A stretch of 5,809 bases of DNA, from contig CAYVIZ010000061.1 in assembly GCA_964451715.1 (NCBI GenBank), positions 1 through 5,809 of the forward strand. The letters are read 5' to 3'. The DNA comes from Tiamatella sp964451715 (GTDB lineage: Archaea > Thermoproteota > Thermoprotei_A > Sulfolobales > Acidilobaceae). A program made the translations under genes and the position numbers. Positions 1-5,809 of this stretch are shown in pieces. Position 1 is the stretch's first letter, and every line of letters begins with the position of its first letter. The notes under the pieces were generated by a model. The model saw only the letters and a list, made by a program, of their open reading frames with translations, was not told the origin of the DNA and did no database searches.

Positions 1-1
1 C

Positions 2-298
2 GAGAAGAAGAGGGCTGAGATGGCTCAAGCACTGGTATTAGACCCTAAACTCGTAGTTCTAGACGAGCCGGACTCCGGGCTCGACGTTGAGGGGGTTGCA
101 AGGATAGCGGGAATAATAGACGAGCTCCGCAGCAAGGGTAAGACCCTCATCGTGATAACCCACTACGCTAGAATATTCAAGCACGTTAAGCCTGACAAGG
201 TGTCTATACTGTATAAGGGCAGGATAAAAGAGACCGGGGGCCCGGAGCTCGCTGAGAAGGTTGAGGAGGAGGGCTACAACAGCATCATAAAAGGGTGA
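2..298 (+). CDS. sufC: SufC, Fe-S cluster assembly ATPase (3' part; 5' end outside window)
   Basis: This is the C-terminal 98 residues of the ABC-type ATPase of the SUF iron-sulfur cluster assembly machine. By family knowledge SufC is a soluble ATPase that dimerises on SufB and SufD and drives conformational change of the scaffold. The first ATG (20) is not the start: the frame is open to the window edge and reads EKKRAE before it, the tail of the ABC signature (family form SGGEKKR). Visible elements, numbered from the first codon, are Walker B LVVLDE at 17-22 with catalytic Glu22, the D-loop SGLD at 25-28, and the H-loop His54 in ITHY. The stretch KPDKVSILYKGRI, followed by a GGPELAEKVEEEGY tail, is typical of SufC rather than of transporter ATPases. 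The Walker A half lies upstream of the window. The stop is 6 nt before sufB, so the two are surely co-transcribed. Confidence 0.95.
   Translation, partial: EKKRAEMAQALVLDPKLVVLDEPDSGLDVEGVARIAGIIDELRSKGKTLIVITHYARIFKHVKPDKVSILYKGRIKETGGPELAEKVEEEGYNSIIKG
293..298 (+). promoter_or_regulatory. Shine-Dalgarno sequence of sufB, overlapping the sufC stop
   Basis: GGGTGA is formed by the last Gly codon and stop codon of sufC and sits 6 nt before the GTG at 305. It matches the GGTGA core expected from the archaeal 16S 3' end. It supports GTG 305 as the sufB start and suggests translational coupling of sufC and sufB. Confidence 0.7.
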
Positions 299-304
299 CG
301 AGTC

Positions 305-1729
305 GTGGCTACTAGAGAGGCTCTCGAGCTCGTCCCAGAGTATATGCCTGAGGACGTGCTCGGCTATGCTAAACCCTTTAAAAGCAGGCTAATCATAAAG
401 GGCAGACTCACACGCAGCACTATCGAGGAAATCTCCAGGGCCAAGAAGGAGCCTGACTGGATGAGGCGGCTTAGGCTACGTGCACTCGAATTGTTCGAGA
501 AGCTCCCCACGCCGAACTGGGTTATAGGAGTGGATGAGATCGACTTGGAGGAGCTCGCGTATTACGTGAAGCCCGACCTGGGGAGCCCCGTCTCGAGCTT
601 CGACGAGCTACCCCCTGACATAAGGGAGTACTATGAGAAGCTCGGCATACCGGAGATGGAGGCCAAGCTGCTCGCCGGGTTGAACCTGCAGTTCGAGAGT
701 GAGACGGTCTACCATAAGGCGAAGGAGATGCTGGAGAAGAAGGGAGTAATAATGATGCCTATGGACGAGGCTGTGAAGAAGTATCCAGACCTCGTCAAAG
801 AGTACTTCTCAAAAGTATTCCCGGCAGCTGACCACAAGTTCTCGGCTCTACACTACGCTCTATGGAGCGGGGGTGCATTCGTCTACGTCCCTAAGGGGGC
901 CAGGATAGTTGAGCCGATAGAGGCTTTCTTCCTCATAGGACAGAGTCTGGAGGGCCAGTTCGAGCATACACTTGTAGTGGCCGACGAGGACAGCTATATA
1001 CACTTCATAGAGGGATGCAGCGCTCCCATGTTGAAGCGCTACAGCTTCCACGACGGCGCAGTAGAGCTCTACGCCCACAGGAACAGCACGATAAAGTTCA
1101 CCACCATACAGAACTGGAGCAAGAATGTTATCAACTTCAACAACAAACGCGGCATAACAGAGGAGGGCGCCCATATTGAATGGATAGAGGGAAGCCTCGG
1201 GAGCAAGATAACCTACACATACCCTAGCACCATCCTGAAAGGCGCTAACAGCTCCTCGTCAAGCATAGTGATCCAACTGGCTAAGGGCAACTATATCAAG
1301 GACAGCGGGTCTAAGATGTACCACCTAGCACCAAACACGCGGAGCAGGATAGTAAACAAGAGCATAAGCGTAGATGGAGGAGTAAACATTTACAGGGGAC
1401 TAGTGAAAATAGCCCGTGGAGCTCTAAACGCGCGCAGCCATGTAGAATGCCAGAGCCTTATCCTGGACGATCACAGCCTTGCATACACATACCCCCACAA
1501 CCAGGTAGACGAGCCCACTGCTGTTGTAACACACGAGGCTACCACTGGGAGAATAGGTGAGGAGCAGCTCTTCTATCTCATGCAGAGAGGGCTAACAGAG
1601 CAGGAGGCCACCGGCCTGCTCGCTATAGGCTTCATCGAGGATGTGATGAAGGATCTGCCCTTCGAGTACGTGAATGTTCTAAGGAAGGTGATAGAGATTG
1701 AGTTCTCAAAAGTCGGGGGACTCGGGTAA
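305..1729 (+). CDS. sufB: SufB, Fe-S cluster assembly scaffold protein
   Basis: This is the complete scaffold subunit of the SUF system. By family knowledge SufB builds the nascent Fe-S cluster in a SufBC2D complex using sulfur from a cysteine desulfurase. The product is 474 aa, normal for the family (about 470-495). The N-terminal half carries family landmarks: LEKKGVIMMPMDEA near 143-156, LVKEYF at 163-168 and WSGGAFVYVPKGAR at 187-200. A right-handed beta-helix core follows. Only two cysteines occur. Cys238 in IEGCSAP corresponds to E. coli Cys254, a sulfur entry site. Cys382 in HVECQS corresponds to E. coli Cys405, a cluster-site ligand. Glu411 in HEATTGRIGEEQLFY matches E. coli Glu434. 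The C-terminal YLMQRGLTEQEA helix (SufC-binding region) is intact. Start GTG is chosen from the SD in the sufC stop. The 3' end carries the SD and start of the next gene. Confidence 0.97.
   Translation: MATREALELVPEYMPEDVLGYAKPFKSRLIIKGRLTRSTIEEISRAKKEPDWMRRLRLRALELFEKLPTPNWVIGVDEIDLEELAYYVKPDLGSPVSSFDELPPDIREYYEKLGIPEMEAKLLAGLNLQFESETVYHKAKEMLEKKGVIMMPMDEAVKKYPDLVKEYFSKVFPAADHKFSALHYALWSGGAFVYVPKGARIVEPIEAFFLIGQSLEGQFEHTLVVADEDSYIHFIEGCSAPMLKRYSFHDGAVELYAHRNSTIKFTTIQNWSKNVINFNNKRGITEEGAHIEWIEGSLGSKITYTYPSTILKGANSSSSSIVIQLAKGNYIKDSGSKMYHLAPNTRSRIVNKSISVDGGVNIYRGLVKIARGALNARSHVECQSLILDDHSLAYTYPHNQVDEPTAVVTHEATTGRIGEEQLFYLMQRGLTEQEATGLLAIGFIEDVMKDLPFEYVNVLRKVIEIEFSKVGGLG
1687..1692 (+). promoter_or_regulatory. 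Shine-Dalgarno sequence of sufD, inside sufB
   Basis: GGTGAT lies inside the sufB coding sequence, 5 nt before TTG 1698. It is a strong match to the archaeal SD core. No other ATG, GTG or TTG exists in the sufD frame until about 120 nt downstream, so this site decides the start and implies that ribosomes re-enter near the end of sufB. Confidence 0.7.
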
Positions 1730-2858
1730 TCTCCTAGGACCTATACCAGTAGGGAGGCTTAAGGCTCTGCTGGATAGAAGCGAGATACCACTACAGAAGT
1801 ACGGCGACTCGCCTACGGTGAAGCATTACACTCTATGGGACAGGATACTCGACATATTCAATTCAGCCAGGGCGACGGAGAGAGTGGAGGGAGGCCTCTG
1901 GAGGCTCACAAGTTACGACGTCGTGTTAGGGCCCGATATGCTTGTTTCGGGTAACAGTAAAGGACTAGCTTTGGATACTATAGAGAACAACGATAATTAC
2001 GTATGGCGTATCCCGGTTGAGAACAAGGCTCAGGCGCTACATGCTGTTAGCTGGTGGAGAGGCGTAAAGCTAGGCGTAAGCCAGGACGGCTTTTATAGAT
2101 TATACCTAGCACCGGGCAATGGGTATGTGGGCTACCATCTAGAAGTAGACGTAGAGGAAGATGTCGACGCCCAGCTCCTCGTGGTGCTGGACAATTCTGC
2201 CTGCGGGTCGAGGCATTCGTCCACGATCAACCTGGAACTAGGTAGTAACTCTTCCCTTAAATTATACACTATAGAGAAGAGCTGCAGCTCATTATACCAT
2301 TACAAGCATACAACCTTAGGAGAGAATTCCAGGGTTTACTCGAGAATACTGGCTTCCGGGGGCTATATGACGAGGCTTCGCGAGGACTACTGGCTCGTTG
2401 GGAACAAGGGTCATGCGTCTATAGAGGCTTCCACGATATCATGGCGGAACGAGCGGCTCGATCTCGTGATAAACACTATCCAGAAGGGGTCTAATACTGA
2501 GGGGGTCGTGCATACTAGGGGGATAGTCTCAGGCTCTTCTGTGGTAGCTCATAGAGGAGTGGCCAAGGTGATGCGTGAATCTGTGGACGCGTCTGTTGAC
2601 GTTGAAAGCTTCCTCTACTTGGTATCAGATACTGCCAAAGCATATAGTGTACCCGTACTAGAGGTTGACACAGGCTATGTCGTATCAGCTAGGCATTCAA
2701 CCGCGGTTATGACTATGCCCGGGGACGAGGAGTTCTACCTGCGTCAGAGAGGGTTATCGAGGGAGGATATTCTGAAGCTGTTGTCTATAGGCATGATAGA
2801 AAATGTGGTTGACTTGGAAAACGTTGATGGAGAGCTCTTGAAGAGGCTCTACTTGTAG
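1698..2858 (+). CDS. sufD: SufD-like Fe-S cluster assembly scaffold protein, divergent
   Basis: This is the second SufB/SufD-family gene of the operon, 386 aa, somewhat shorter than E. coli SufD (423 aa). By family knowledge SufD pairs with SufB and SufC and contributes a histidine to the cluster site at the SufB-SufD interface. The clearest homology is C-terminal: EEFYLRQRGLSREDILKLLS at 344-363 matches the SufB/D SufC-binding helix and aligns with FYLMQRGL in the neighbouring SufB. His333 in ARHST sits 13 residues before Phe346, the same spacing as E. coli His360 before FYLR, so the functional histidine appears kept. Typical SufD neighbours (CSHGAT) are changed to ARHSTA. Residues about 130-330 are beta-rich, fitting the beta-helix core. 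Two other cysteines (169, 196) are present. The TTG start overlaps sufB by 32 nt. A second, specialised SufB-like role is possible, but operon position and His333 favour SufD. Confidence 0.85.
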   Translation: MSSQKSGDSGNLLGPIPVGRLKALLDRSEIPLQKYGDSPTVKHYTLWDRILDIFNSARATERVEGGLWRLTSYDVVLGPDMLVSGNSKGLALDTIENNDNYVWRIPVENKAQALHAVSWWRGVKLGVSQDGFYRLYLAPGNGYVGYHLEVDVEEDVDAQLLVVLDNSACGSRHSSTINLELGSNSSLKLYTIEKSCSSLYHYKHTTLGENSRVYSRILASGGYMTRLREDYWLVGNKGHASIEASTISWRNERLDLVINTIQKGSNTEGVVHTRGIVSGSSVVAHRGVAKVMRESVDASVDVESFLYLVSDTAKAYSVPVLEVDTGYVVSARHSTAVMTMPGDEEFYLRQRGLSREDILKLLSIGMIENVVDLENVDGELLKRLYL

Positions 2859-2861
2859 AGC
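2846..2861. repeat. Perfect inverted repeat at the convergent gene ends
   Basis: GCTCTA and TAGAGC are separated by CTTG. The palindrome is centred between the two opposed stop codons, so the sufD TAG (2856-2858) and the TAG of the minus-strand gene (2849-2851) occupy mirror positions, and each gene ends with CTC TAC, one more codon, then TAG. It could form a short hairpin in either transcript. A T-rich stretch (ATATTTATAT) follows on the + side, so a bidirectional terminator is possible but unproven. With a 6-bp stem, chance is a real alternative. Confidence 0.45.
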
Positions 2862-4386
2862 TCGTCAATATTTATATCCACGTCCTCGCACCAGGGAAAC
2901 CTTAGTTTTATACTGTGCTCTCCTTGTTTCTCATATAGAAGTACTACAATAGCCCATCCGGTCGAGTTGATACTGTATCCCGGGGGTATAACAACTTTCA
3001 ACGCTTGGGTACCGTTTAGGAAGCCTAATGAACTCAGGTTACGGGGTACACTTAGAGGAAGCCATGCGCTTCTCCCCTGGCTTGAATCAACGTGTACGGC
3101 TGGGAGTGGATATGCTGCTATGGGGCTACAGTTCACGAGGGCGTAGAAACTGGCATTGCTGGAGGATGGGTTTGCCAGTTTTACTCCTCTCACAACGAAG
3201 ATGTACCCGTTATAGGCGTATTCTATATTGGNNNNNNNNNNNNNNNNNNNNNNNNNNNNNNNNNNNNNNNNNNNNNNNNNNNNNNNNNNNNNNNNNNNNN
3301 NNNNNNNNNNNNNNNNNNNNNNNNNNNNNNNAGTTTTACTCCTCTCACAACGAAGATGTACCCGTTATAGGCGTATTCTATATTGGCCTCTAAGCCGTTG
3401 CTCAGATTCTTCTCCATAAAGCCGACCACCCATTTTCCGGGTATGCTGTTAGGCCATTTCTCGTTAGAGTATAATCCCTTATAATCGGGGACTATGTTGT
3501 CGTTGATCTTGAATGTGTTATTTACCTCTATTCTGCTGGGCTCGCCTCTTATCTGGCCTGCAGAGACGCCTAACACGAGGACGCCTCTCTCCACCTTTAT
3601 AGTGGGCGTGTTGTAATTCACCGATGAAAGCACCTGTACGGTCTCGCCTGAAGGATCCTTTATGACGGCGTTATAGGATAGGCCCTCAGAGCCGGTTATG
3701 CTGACTGTTGCAGAAGCCTTAGAGGCATCTACGTATGCCTCCATAACCGTCAGCCCCTCTACTAGTGTGGCCCACCTCTCTACAACCCGGACGCCATTGT
3801 ATTTCCATGAAACAGCCTTGCAAACACCAGGTAGGCTAGAGCGGGGCTCGACCCATTGGCCTATCCTGATAGAGGCTTTTGGTGCAACAAGCACCGCGTA
3901 TACAGGGTTAGTTATGCTCATCTGGAGTTTATAGTCAAGTGTAACACTGTCTCTCGCACCAATAATCCTTGACTCCTCCCTTATAACTAGGGTTTTACGG
4001 TCTATGTTACCGTATCTGTCGAAGAGTATGAAGACCATGTCTCCCTGGCGCTGGCTAGGCTTCCCCAACACGTCGTCCAGGTTGACCGGCGTGTTGTAGT
4101 TGTTCGTTATTTTTACTCGGAGAATATAGTCGCCGTATATGCTTACTTTTACAAGCTTGAAGCTTATACTCATCCCCGGATGAGAGGGGAAGACGGTTTC
4201 GGATAACTCCTCTATGCCCCAGGAACCGCATTTCATACCCTCCCCGGATGCCTTATGCGAAAAACCGTTTCTGCTAGAGGGGTTGCTGAATAGGAATACC
4301 GCCATCTCCCCTATTATTATAGCTAGGAGGAAGGCGCCGAACACTATTACGATGAGCTTAGTCCTATTAATCCTTCCACGCGCCAT
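2849..4386 (-). CDS. Hypothetical membrane-anchored or secreted protein, interrupted by an assembly gap
   Basis: I do not recognise this gene. As printed it is broken by 100 N. When the identical 55-nt flanks of the gap are collapsed, the minus strand reads without interruption as 460 aa, which is the basis for one gene here. The start is taken as ATG 4386, preceded by GGTGG with 5 nt spacing; GTG 4395 is an in-frame alternative. The N-terminus is basic (R3, R5, R8, K10), followed by one hydrophobic segment at about 10-33 and then a polar, beta-strand-rich region of about 425 residues with no second membrane segment. This predicts an anchor or signal with the bulk outside the cell. ILRVKITNNYNTPVNL near 88-103 looks like an Ig-like or beta-sandwich strand pair. 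Four cysteines (53, 189, 368, 448) could form disulfides. Seven N-x-S/T sequons lie at 289, 327, 359, 367, 398, 406 and 422. It converges on sufD with a 10-nt overlap. An S-layer-associated or other envelope role is a guess. Confidence 0.8.
3177..3231. repeat. Left copy of the 55-nt duplication flanking the gap
   Basis: It begins AGTTTTACTCC and ends TCTATATTGG directly at the first N. It is identical over all 55 nt to the sequence that starts directly after the last N. It encodes, on the minus strand, the NIEYAYNGYIFVVRGVK region of the hypothetical protein. A duplicate that touches the gap on both sides is best explained as unmerged contig-end overlap rather than a biological repeat. Confidence 0.9.
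3232..3331. other. Assembly gap of exactly 100 N
   Basis: One hundred N in a row is a conventional placeholder for a gap of unknown size. Because the 55 nt on both sides are identical, the two contigs probably overlap and the real gap is absent. It lies inside the minus-strand hypothetical gene. Confidence 0.97.
3332..3386. repeat. Right copy of the 55-nt duplication flanking the gap
   Basis: This is the exact copy of 3177-3231, beginning at the first base after the N block. Removing one copy plus the N block (155 nt in total) restores one frame: the distance from GTG 4395 to the TAG at 2849 then becomes 1392 nt, which is 464 codons. Confidence 0.9.
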
Positions 4387-4398
4387 GCAGCCCACCAG

Positions 4399-4413
4399 AT
4401 CCTACACTAGGAT
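4399..4413. repeat. Perfect inverted repeat in the leader of the minus-strand gene
   Basis: ATCCTA and TAGGAT are separated by CAC. The repeat lies 13-27 nt upstream of ATG 4386, near where transcription from the weak TATA box at 4435-4442 would begin. It could be an operator or a small leader hairpin; nothing identifies a regulator. Confidence 0.4.
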
Positions 4414-4434
4414 ATGGATTCATCACTGCATAGT

Positions 4435-4442
4435 GGTTAAAC
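4435..4442 (-). promoter_or_regulatory. Possible TATA box of the minus-strand gene
   Basis: GTTTAACC on the minus strand is a weak TATA-like element about 50 nt upstream of ATG 4386. A start about 25 nt downstream would give a leader of about 25 nt. The match is poor and the call is tentative. Confidence 0.25.
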
Positions 4443-4490
4443 AATCTATCTGTTTTAGCACTCTAATTACGTGAAATAGAGTTAAGAGAG

Positions 4491-4498
4491 TTAATATA
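4491..4498 (+). promoter_or_regulatory. Probable TATA box of icd
   Basis: TTAATATA follows a purine-rich stretch (AAGAGAG) that could act as the BRE. Archaeal transcription starts about 22-27 nt downstream, predicting a start near 4518-4524 and an icd leader of roughly 45-50 nt. It is the best A/T-rich box on this strand of the intergenic region. Confidence 0.5.
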
Positions 4499-4504
4499 GG
4501 TCTA

Positions 4505-4521
4505 AACCCAACTAATGGGTT
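4505..4521. repeat. Inverted repeat between the TATA box and leader of icd
   Basis: AACCCA and TGGGTT are perfect complements separated by ACTAA. The repeat covers the predicted transcription start of icd, a position where a bound protein would block initiation. That role is inference from location only. Confidence 0.45.
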
Positions 4522-4527
4522 CCCGGA

Positions 4528-4547
4528 GCCTGCATTGTTAGGCAGGC
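4528..4547. repeat. Inverted repeat in the icd 5' leader
   Basis: GCCTGC and GCAGGC are perfect complements separated by 8 nt (ATTGTTAG). The stem is GC-rich and ends 7 nt before the icd Shine-Dalgarno, so it could fold in the leader mRNA near the ribosome site, or serve as a protein-binding site. It does not resemble a riboswitch I know. Confidence 0.45.
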
Positions 4548-4554
4548 ATAACGT

Positions 4555-4561
4555 GAGGTGA
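4555..4561 (+). promoter_or_regulatory. Shine-Dalgarno sequence of icd
   Basis: GAGGTGA is a full-strength archaeal SD, 6 nt before ATG 4568. It fixes the icd start. Confidence 0.85.
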
Positions 4562-4567
4562 GCTTTA

Positions 4568-5809
4568 ATGTCCAAGATCCCGTGTACACCTGAGGAGATA
4601 AAGCTTCCCAGCGAGGGAGAGCTGATCAAGTTCGAGAACGGGCGTTACATAGTACCCGACAAGCCCATAGTAGCCTACATAGAGGGAGACGGTATAGGGC
4701 CGGAGATAGTCAATTATAGTATAAAAGTGATAAACGCTGCCGTCGAGAAGGCATACAAGGGTACAAGGAAGATAGTATGGTACGAGATAGCGGCTGGCGA
4801 GAAGGCCCAAGAGCTCTGCGGCGAACTCCTCCCTAAGGGGACGCTGGAAGCTATAAAGACGACGAAGCTAGCTGCTAAGGGGCCCCTCACAACCCCCGTG
4901 GGCGGGGGATTCAGGAGCCTCAACGTTGCCATAAGAATGGCGTTAGACCTATACGCTAACATTAGACCCGTAAGATATTACGGCCAGCCTGCCCCCCACA
5001 AGTATGCCGACAAAGTTGACTTCGTCATATTCAGAGAGAACACTGAGGACCTCTACAAAGGTATAGAGTGGGAGATGGGAAGCCCGGAGGCTAGGAAAGT
5101 TATAGAGTTCCTCAACAAGGAGTTCGGGGTAGGAATAAGGGAGGACTCCGGCATAGGCATCAAGCCGATATCCGAGTTCGGCACGAAGAGGCTGATGAGG
5201 AAGGCTATGAGGTGGGCCATAGACAACAACGTACCTATTGTTACCATAATGCATAAGGGTAACATAATGAAGTACACGGAAGGCGCGTTCATGAAGTGGG
5301 CCTACGAGGTTGCTACGACAGAGTTCAGAGACTACATTGTAACGGAGCAGGAGCTATGGGACAAGTACGAGGGCAAAATGCCTGAGGGCAAAATACTCGT
5401 TAACGACAGGATAGCAGATAACATGCTCCAGCAGATCATAACACGCCCATGGGACTACCGCATGATAGTTGCACCCAACATAAACGGAGACTACATAAGC
5501 GACGAGGCAAACGCGCTAGTAGGCGGCATAGGCATGGCGGCAGGACTCAACGCGGGCGACGAGATAGCCGTCGCGGAACCCGTGCACGGAACAGCACCCA
5601 AGTACGCTGGCAAGGATGTCGCCAACCCGACTGCAGAGCTCCTGTCTATGAGCCTCCTAGTAAGCAACCTCATGGGATGGAAAGAAGTAGGCCTGCTTGT
5701 AGAGGAGGCGCTTAGGAGAGCTATTAGAGATAAAAAGGTAACGCAAGACCTGGCCAGGCACATGCCGGGTGTGACGCCCCTCAAGGCAAGCGAGTTCACG
5801 GACGCCCTC
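4568..5809 (+). CDS. icd: NADP-type isocitrate dehydrogenase (3' end outside window)
   Basis: This is a cytosolic enzyme of the citrate cycle that converts isocitrate and NADP+ to 2-oxoglutarate, CO2 and NADPH. The frame is open from ATG 4568 to the last base, 414 residues, so roughly the last 15-25 residues are missing compared with the family. Catalytic and ligand residues sit at nearly E. coli numbering: Ser117, Asn119 and Arg123 in SLNVAIR, Arg133, Arg156, Tyr163 in FRENTEDLY, Lys230 in MHKGNIMKYTEGAF, and metal-binding Asp280, Asp308 and Asp312. HGTAPKYAGKD at 340-350 carries Lys345 and Tyr346, matching the E. coli Lys344/Tyr345 pair that selects NADP; Arg397 matches Arg395. The E. coli Tyr391 position is Gln393 here. 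The N-terminal PCTPEEIKLPSEGELI segment and the C-terminal VTQDLARHMPGV resemble the Aeropyrum pernix enzyme as I recall it. It is transcribed away from the hypothetical gene from its own promoter. Confidence 0.96.
   Translation, partial: MSKIPCTPEEIKLPSEGELIKFENGRYIVPDKPIVAYIEGDGIGPEIVNYSIKVINAAVEKAYKGTRKIVWYEIAAGEKAQELCGELLPKGTLEAIKTTKLAAKGPLTTPVGGGFRSLNVAIRMALDLYANIRPVRYYGQPAPHKYADKVDFVIFRENTEDLYKGIEWEMGSPEARKVIEFLNKEFGVGIREDSGIGIKPISEFGTKRLMRKAMRWAIDNNVPIVTIMHKGNIMKYTEGAFMKWAYEVATTEFRDYIVTEQELWDKYEGKMPEGKILVNDRIADNMLQQIITRPWDYRMIVAPNINGDYISDEANALVGGIGMAAGLNAGDEIAVAEPVHGTAPKYAGKDVANPTAELLSMSLLVSNLMGWKEVGLLVEEALRRAIRDKKVTQDLARHMPGVTPLKASEFTDAL

Noticed and set aside
860..1174. Minus-strand 104-aa frame inside sufB
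   Set aside because: It is antisense to a strongly conserved part of sufB and has no recognisable protein features.
2835..2845. Small inverted repeat CTCTT-G-AAGAG near the sufD 3' end
   Set aside because: A 1-nt loop cannot form a hairpin, and the sequence is coding; treated as chance.
2849..3193. Separate 114-aa minus-strand gene
   Set aside because: Its start is an internal GTG (Val) codon inside the 55-nt duplicate. It is the C-terminal part of the larger hypothetical gene once the false gap is collapsed.
3177..3386. A CRISPR-like or mobile-element direct repeat (two 55-nt identical copies around the gap)
   Set aside because: There are only two copies, both touch the N block, and they lie within one coding frame. 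Contig-end overlap explains them better.
3028..3419. Plus-strand open frames running through the N block
   Set aside because: They depend on translating unknown bases and lie opposite the minus-strand gene. No family features.
3698..4474. Plus-strand frames at 3698-3934 and 4214-4474 opposite the hypothetical gene
   Set aside because: They are low-complexity shadows without a Shine-Dalgarno; the second runs over the divergent promoter region.
4423..5292. Series of overlapping minus-strand frames opposite the intergenic region and icd
   Set aside because: The plus strand encodes a full set of isocitrate dehydrogenase motifs here, so these are antisense shadows.
5449..5799. Arg-rich plus-strand frame (5449-5715) and minus-strand frame (5491-5799) inside icd
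   Set aside because: Both are out of frame with the icd motifs HGTAPKYAGKD and VTQDLARHM. The arginine-rich composition is a frame-shift artefact of GC-rich codons.

Overview
The window reads as chromosomal DNA from a thermophilic crenarchaeon (Thermoprotei, most likely Desulfurococcales or a close relative). The reasons are Ile-ATA and Arg-AGG/AGA rich codon use, GTG and TTG starts placed 5-6 nt after GGTGA-type Shine-Dalgarno sequences, a bacterial-style SufB/SufC pair in an archaeal context, and an isocitrate dehydrogenase that closely resembles, from memory, the Aeropyrum pernix enzyme. The genus is inference. A 100-N block shows that this is a draft assembly scaffold.

Left part (2-2858, + strand): a tightly packed sufC-sufB-sufD operon. 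The window opens inside sufC (ABC ATPase), continues through a complete sufB (474 aa) after a 6-nt gap, and then a complete, divergent sufD-like gene (386 aa) that starts on TTG inside the last 32 nt of sufB. Together these encode a SufBCD scaffold for Fe-S cluster assembly. No cysteine desulfurase (SufS) or sulfur-transfer protein (SufE/SufU) is visible here.

Middle part (2849-4386, - strand): one gene of unknown function that converges on sufD and overlaps its end by 10 nt. It is split on paper by the 100-N gap, but the 55 nt on each side of the gap are identical. Collapsing the two copies gives one uninterrupted frame of 460 aa: an N-terminal membrane anchor or signal followed by a long, beta-rich, presumably extracytoplasmic domain with seven N-glycosylation sequons in its C-terminal half.

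Right part (4387-5809): a 181-nt divergent intergenic region with a good SD and a plausible TATA box for the rightward gene, a weak TATA box for the leftward one, and three perfect short inverted repeats. It is followed by icd, a NADP-type isocitrate dehydrogenase that is open to the window edge (414 codons visible, C-terminus missing). Icd belongs to the citrate cycle. It has no Fe-S cluster, and nothing in the sequence ties it to suf beyond proximity.

I see no RNA gene, CRISPR array, insertion sequence or clearly novel multi-gene system. The most useful observations are the assembly repair of the split gene, the unknown surface-type protein itself, and the inverted repeats around the divergent promoters and at the convergent gene ends.
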